NCBI RefSeq assembly: GCF_031458235.1
Contig: NZ_JAVDYB010000001.1
Location: 3,989,001 to 4,053,000, forward strand
Source of the DNA: Catenuloplanes atrovinosus
GTDB lineage: Bacteria; Actinomycetota; Actinomycetes; Mycobacteriales; Micromonosporaceae
Direction: 5' to 3'
DNA: 64,000 nucleotides
A program made the translations under genes and the position numbers. Below, in pieces: positions 61,785-64,000 of the stretch (positions within the stretch are counted from its first letter, which is position 1; every line of letters starts with the position of its first letter). The notes beneath the pieces are model-generated. The model had not been told where the DNA came from, ran no database searches, and was given only the letters and a program-made list of their open reading frames with translations.

Positions 61785-61933
61785 GCCGGGCTCCCCGGAA
61801 CGCTGCGGTTCCGGCGTGGTCGGCGCTGAGCCGATGATTCGCTCGCAAGCTCGCTCATGCCGGGCTCCATCGGAACGCTGCGGTTCCGGCGTGGTCGGCG
61901 CTGAGCCGATGATTCGCTCGCAAGCTCGCTCAT
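61781..61933 (-). repeat. two in-frame copies of the mini-ORF repeat between permease genes
   Basis: Units start at ATG 61933 and 61858, 75 bp apart. The first 44 nt of each match the 3.2-kb copies apart from one base (TCA to TCG). The downstream part differs and instead holds a CGGAAC/GTTCCG stem and a GGAG-type ribosome binding site. The stop of the first permease gene overlaps the first ATG, and the last TGA overlaps the second permease ATG. Confidence 0.95.
61781..61933 (-). CDS. repeat-encoded mini-ORF (50 aa)
   Basis: Because this period is 75 bp, both copies read as one frame: MSELASESSAQRRPRR, then NRSVPMEPG, then the same 16 residues again and NRSVPGSPA. The product is basic with no known domain. 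It is coupled by ATGA on both sides, so ribosomes finishing the first permease could pass through it to the second. Confidence 0.5.
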   Translation of the reverse strand: MSELASESSAQRRPRRNRSVPMEPGMSELASESSAQRRPRRNRSVPGSPA

Positions 61934-62796
61934 GCCGGCCGCCGGTCGAGCAGCACGTTGATCAGTGTGAGGCCGAAGACCGTGCAGAAGAGGATGACGG
62001 AGCCGGCCGCGGCCAGCCCGTACCGGATGGGTGACTGGAACGCGTTCTGGTAGATGTACTGGACCATGAGCGTGGTGGCGCCGATCGGGCCGCCGCCGGT
62101 GAGCGTCCAGATGAAGTCGAAGGCCTGGAAGCCGGCGATCATGCTGAGGATGACCACGACCATGGTGGTGGGGCGCAGCAGCGGCAGCGTGATGTAGCGC
62201 AGGCGCTGCCAGGCGGAGGCACCGTCGATCATGGCGGCGGCGTGGTGGTTCGGGTCGATGCCCTGGAGGCCGGCCAGGATGATCAGCGCGTAGAAGCCGA
62301 GGTGCGTCCAGAGTCCGACGAAGACGACCGCGGCCATCGCGAGCCGGCCGTCCACCAGCCACGGGACGTCCGCGCCGAGCAGCGTGTTCGCCAGGCCGTT
62401 GCGGCGGTCCAGGATCCAGCCCCAGATCAGGCCGACCACCACCGGGGAGAGCAGCACCGGCAGGAAGAAGATCGCCCGGAAGGCACCGCGGCCACGCAGC
62501 CGCCGGTCGAGCAGCAGCGCCAGCCCGATCGCGCCGATCGTGCAGAGCACCACGAAGCAGACCGCGAAGATCGCGGTGGCGCGCGCCGCGGCCCAGAAGT
62601 CCGCGCTGCGGACCAGCTCGGTGTAGTTGCTCGTGCCGGCGTAGGTGAACGTGCGGCCGTTGGTGCTGTCGTACGCGCTGATCGTGACGTTGTTGATCGC
62701 AGGCCAGATGGTGAAGACCCCGAAGATCAGCATGTTCGGGAGGACGAACAGGTACGGCGCCACCCGGATGTTCCACGGCGTGCGGGCCGCGGTCAT
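61930..62796 (-). CDS. carbohydrate ABC transporter permease, MalF type
   Basis: The 288-residue protein has six TM helices and the EAA-type segment LAGLQGIDPNHHAAAMIDGA. It should pair with the MalG-type permease to form the membrane channel for a sugar binding-protein system. Its ATG overlaps the binding-protein stop, and its TGA overlaps the repeat ORF. Confidence 0.93.
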   Translation of the reverse strand: MTAARTPWNIRVAPYLFVLPNMLIFGVFTIWPAINNVTISAYDSTNGRTFTYAGTSNYTELVRSADFWAAARATAIFAVCFVVLCTIGAIGLALLLDRRLRGRGAFRAIFFLPVLLSPVVVGLIWGWILDRRNGLANTLLGADVPWLVDGRLAMAAVVFVGLWTHLGFYALIILAGLQGIDPNHHAAAMIDGASAWQRLRYITLPLLRPTTMVVVILSMIAGFQAFDFIWTLTGGGPIGATTLMVQYIYQNAFQSPIRYGLAAAGSVILFCTVFGLTLINVLLDRRPA

Positions 62797-64000
62797 CGGG
62801 GCACGGCCGCCTTCTGCGCCTCGTCACGGATCTCCTGCGCGGCCCGCTCCGGCGTCTGCGCGTCGGTCAGCACCTTGCCGAGCGCGGTGACGGCCGCGCG
62901 CGCGGTGGCGTTGAACCCGGGGCTGTACGCGGCGGCGTAGGTGTCCGCGGGCGTGCGCTGGATCTCCTGGAGGAAGACGTTCATGTCCTCCGCCCGGGAC
63001 GGGTACTGGATACCGGAGTCGATCAGGTCCTTGCGGGTGGGCAGGAACGCGGCCTCCTGGCACAGCCGCCGCTGCGACTCGGCCGAGGTCATGAACGCGA
63101 TGAACTCCGCGGCCAGCGCCTGGTGCGCGCTCTGCCGGAACGACGCGAGGAACTTGCCGCCGGGGAAGCCGCCGCAGCGTTCGCCGCACGGGTTCGGCGC
63201 GGCCTGCCAGGCGAACGCCGCGGACTTCGCGAACGCGCTGACCTGCCAGTTGCCGCTGATGTAGACCGGGACCTGCTGGGCCAGGAAGATCTCGTTGGCC
63301 GCCTTGTACTTGGTGCCGGCCGACAGCCACAGGTCCGCCGGCATCGCGCCGGTCTCGTGCAGCCGGGCGAACTCGGTGATCGCGGCCGTGGCCTTGGCGG
63401 CGTCCAGCGTGACCGTCTCGCCGTTGAGGTACGTGGTGCCGTACTGGCTGAGCATGGTGGCGAACCGGTGCCCGGAGACGTCCATGGCGAGCGCGTACTC
63501 CGTGCCGTTGGCGCGCTGCACGGCCTGCGCCGCCTCGATCAGCTGGGGCCAGGTCCACGGCGCCGCCGGGTCGGGCAGCGGTACGCCGGCCGCGCGGAAC
63601 TGGTCGACGTTGATGATCGGCGCGTTCATGGTGAGGTCGCTGGGCACCGCGATCAGCTCGCCGTTCGGCCCGGTCGTCGCGGGCGTGGCGCCGTCGATGA
63701 ACCGGCCGGACAGCGCGTCCCGCTGGTGCGCGCCGAGGTCGAGCAGGTCGGCGCGGAACGGCGCCAGGTCGGTCAGCCGGGCCACGTCCGGCGCGTTGCC
63801 GCCGGAGAGCCGGGCCTGCAGCTGCTGCTCGAGATTCGCGTACGGCACGACCTGGAGGTTGACGGTGGCGCCACTGCGCCGCTCGAACTCCGCGATCAGC
63901 GCGCGGGTGACCGCCTCGTCCGGGCCGTCGGTGAAGTAGACGTACGTGAGGTTCCGGTCGGCGGCCTGGTCGGCCTCCCCCTCGCCGGAGCCGCCGGGTG
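62793..64000 (-). CDS. extracellular sugar-binding protein, N-terminus beyond the window
   Basis: The gene runs off the right edge, so the signal sequence and lipobox are not visible; upstream codons GGSGEGEADQAADRNLTYVY continue the frame past the apparent ATG. The visible 402 residues fit a family 1 solute-binding protein: NAPDVARLTDLAPF, PAAPWTWPQLIEAAQAVQ, FLAQQVPVYISGNWQVSAF and a typical late segment MTSAESQRRLCQEAAFLP. It captures a sugar for the two permeases. No ATPase gene is adjacent. Confidence 0.9.
   Translation of the reverse strand, partial: PGGSGEGEADQAADRNLTYVYFTDGPDEAVTRALIAEFERRSGATVNLQVVPYANLEQQLQARLSGGNAPDVARLTDLAPFRADLLDLGAHQRDALSGRFIDGATPATTGPNGELIAVPSDLTMNAPIINVDQFRAAGVPLPDPAAPWTWPQLIEAAQAVQRANGTEYALAMDVSGHRFATMLSQYGTTYLNGETVTLDAAKATAAITEFARLHETGAMPADLWLSAGTKYKAANEIFLAQQVPVYISGNWQVSAFAKSAAFAWQAAPNPCGERCGGFPGGKFLASFRQSAHQALAAEFIAFMTSAESQRRLCQEAAFLPTRKDLIDSGIQYPSRAEDMNVFLQEIQRTPADTYAAAYSPGFNATARAAVTALGKVLTDAQTPERAAQEIRDEAQKAAVPR

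Noticed and set aside
1-64000. tRNA, rRNA, phage or transposase genes
   Set aside because: I found no cloverleaf with a TTCGA-type T loop at the right distance, no rRNA sequence and no transposase or integrase motif.

Overview
The window is about 70% GC with dense GC3-biased reading frames, frequent ATGA and GTGA gene overlaps, GGAGG-type ribosome binding sites, MMPL and LCP proteins, ANTAR, DUF574 and SigB-type regulators. This points to an actinomycete, and the family mix plus many secreted glycosidases suggests Micromonosporaceae (Actinoplanes/Catenuloplanes-like). The genus is an inference. No rRNA, tRNA, CRISPR, phage genes or transposase were seen.

Layout. 0-3.6 kb: tail of a DUF2993 protein, an MMPL exporter, a DUF574 methyltransferase, then three tandem 74-bp mini-ORF repeats running into a small Tat-type lipoprotein. 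3.6-15.3 kb: secreted GH87 alpha-1,3-glucanase, XRE regulator, ThuA protein, TetR plus MMPL exporter with paired operators, secreted GH2 enzyme, ChaB protein. 15.4-18.5 kb: small stress-type proteins (acidic peptide, CsbD) and a divergent pair of LCP cell-wall transferases. 18.5-19.9 kb: gene-poor repeat DNA with a 27-bp perfect inverted repeat. 20-30.8 kb: DUF2231 protein, zinc alcohol dehydrogenase, Nramp transporter, divergent response regulator and soluble kinase, manganese catalase, HemC paralogue, SigB-type sigma factor, duplicated metallopeptidase lipoprotein, DUF6766 protein. 30.8-38.5 kb: radical SAM enzyme with a coupled 24-aa upstream ORF, methyltransferase, MBL hydrolase, YbdK ligase, M20 peptidase, ctaD, HxlR regulator.

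38.8-43.3 kb is a complete lasso-peptide cluster in the order precursor, cyclase, RRE protein, leader protease, ABC exporter. The predicted core is the 16-mer IGNRGPKDLLGGKQLL with an Ile1-Asp8 ring. 43.3-49 kb: RidA, an epimerase and a stress/sensory block (GAF, GAF-ANTAR, HTH-STAS, MT0933-like antitoxin, GT2, hemerythrin). 49-58.4 kb: GH92 mannosidase, GntR regulator, GNAT, secreted metzincin, a TPR/repeat membrane protein. 58.4 kb to the end: a sugar ABC operon (binding protein, two permeases, a putative toroid-fold glycan enzyme) with two more copies of the mini-ORF repeat between the permeases.

Two features cross the window. First, a 44-nt element that starts with ATGA and encodes MSELASESSAQRRPRR sits exactly at gene starts at two unrelated loci, where each unit supplies a ribosome binding site and an overlapping ATGA or GTGA to the next reading frame. 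Second, promoter-like GNNT-N14-16-GGGTA sites precede about ten mostly small stress-type genes, which fits control by a SigB-like factor such as the one encoded at 27.4-28.1 kb.
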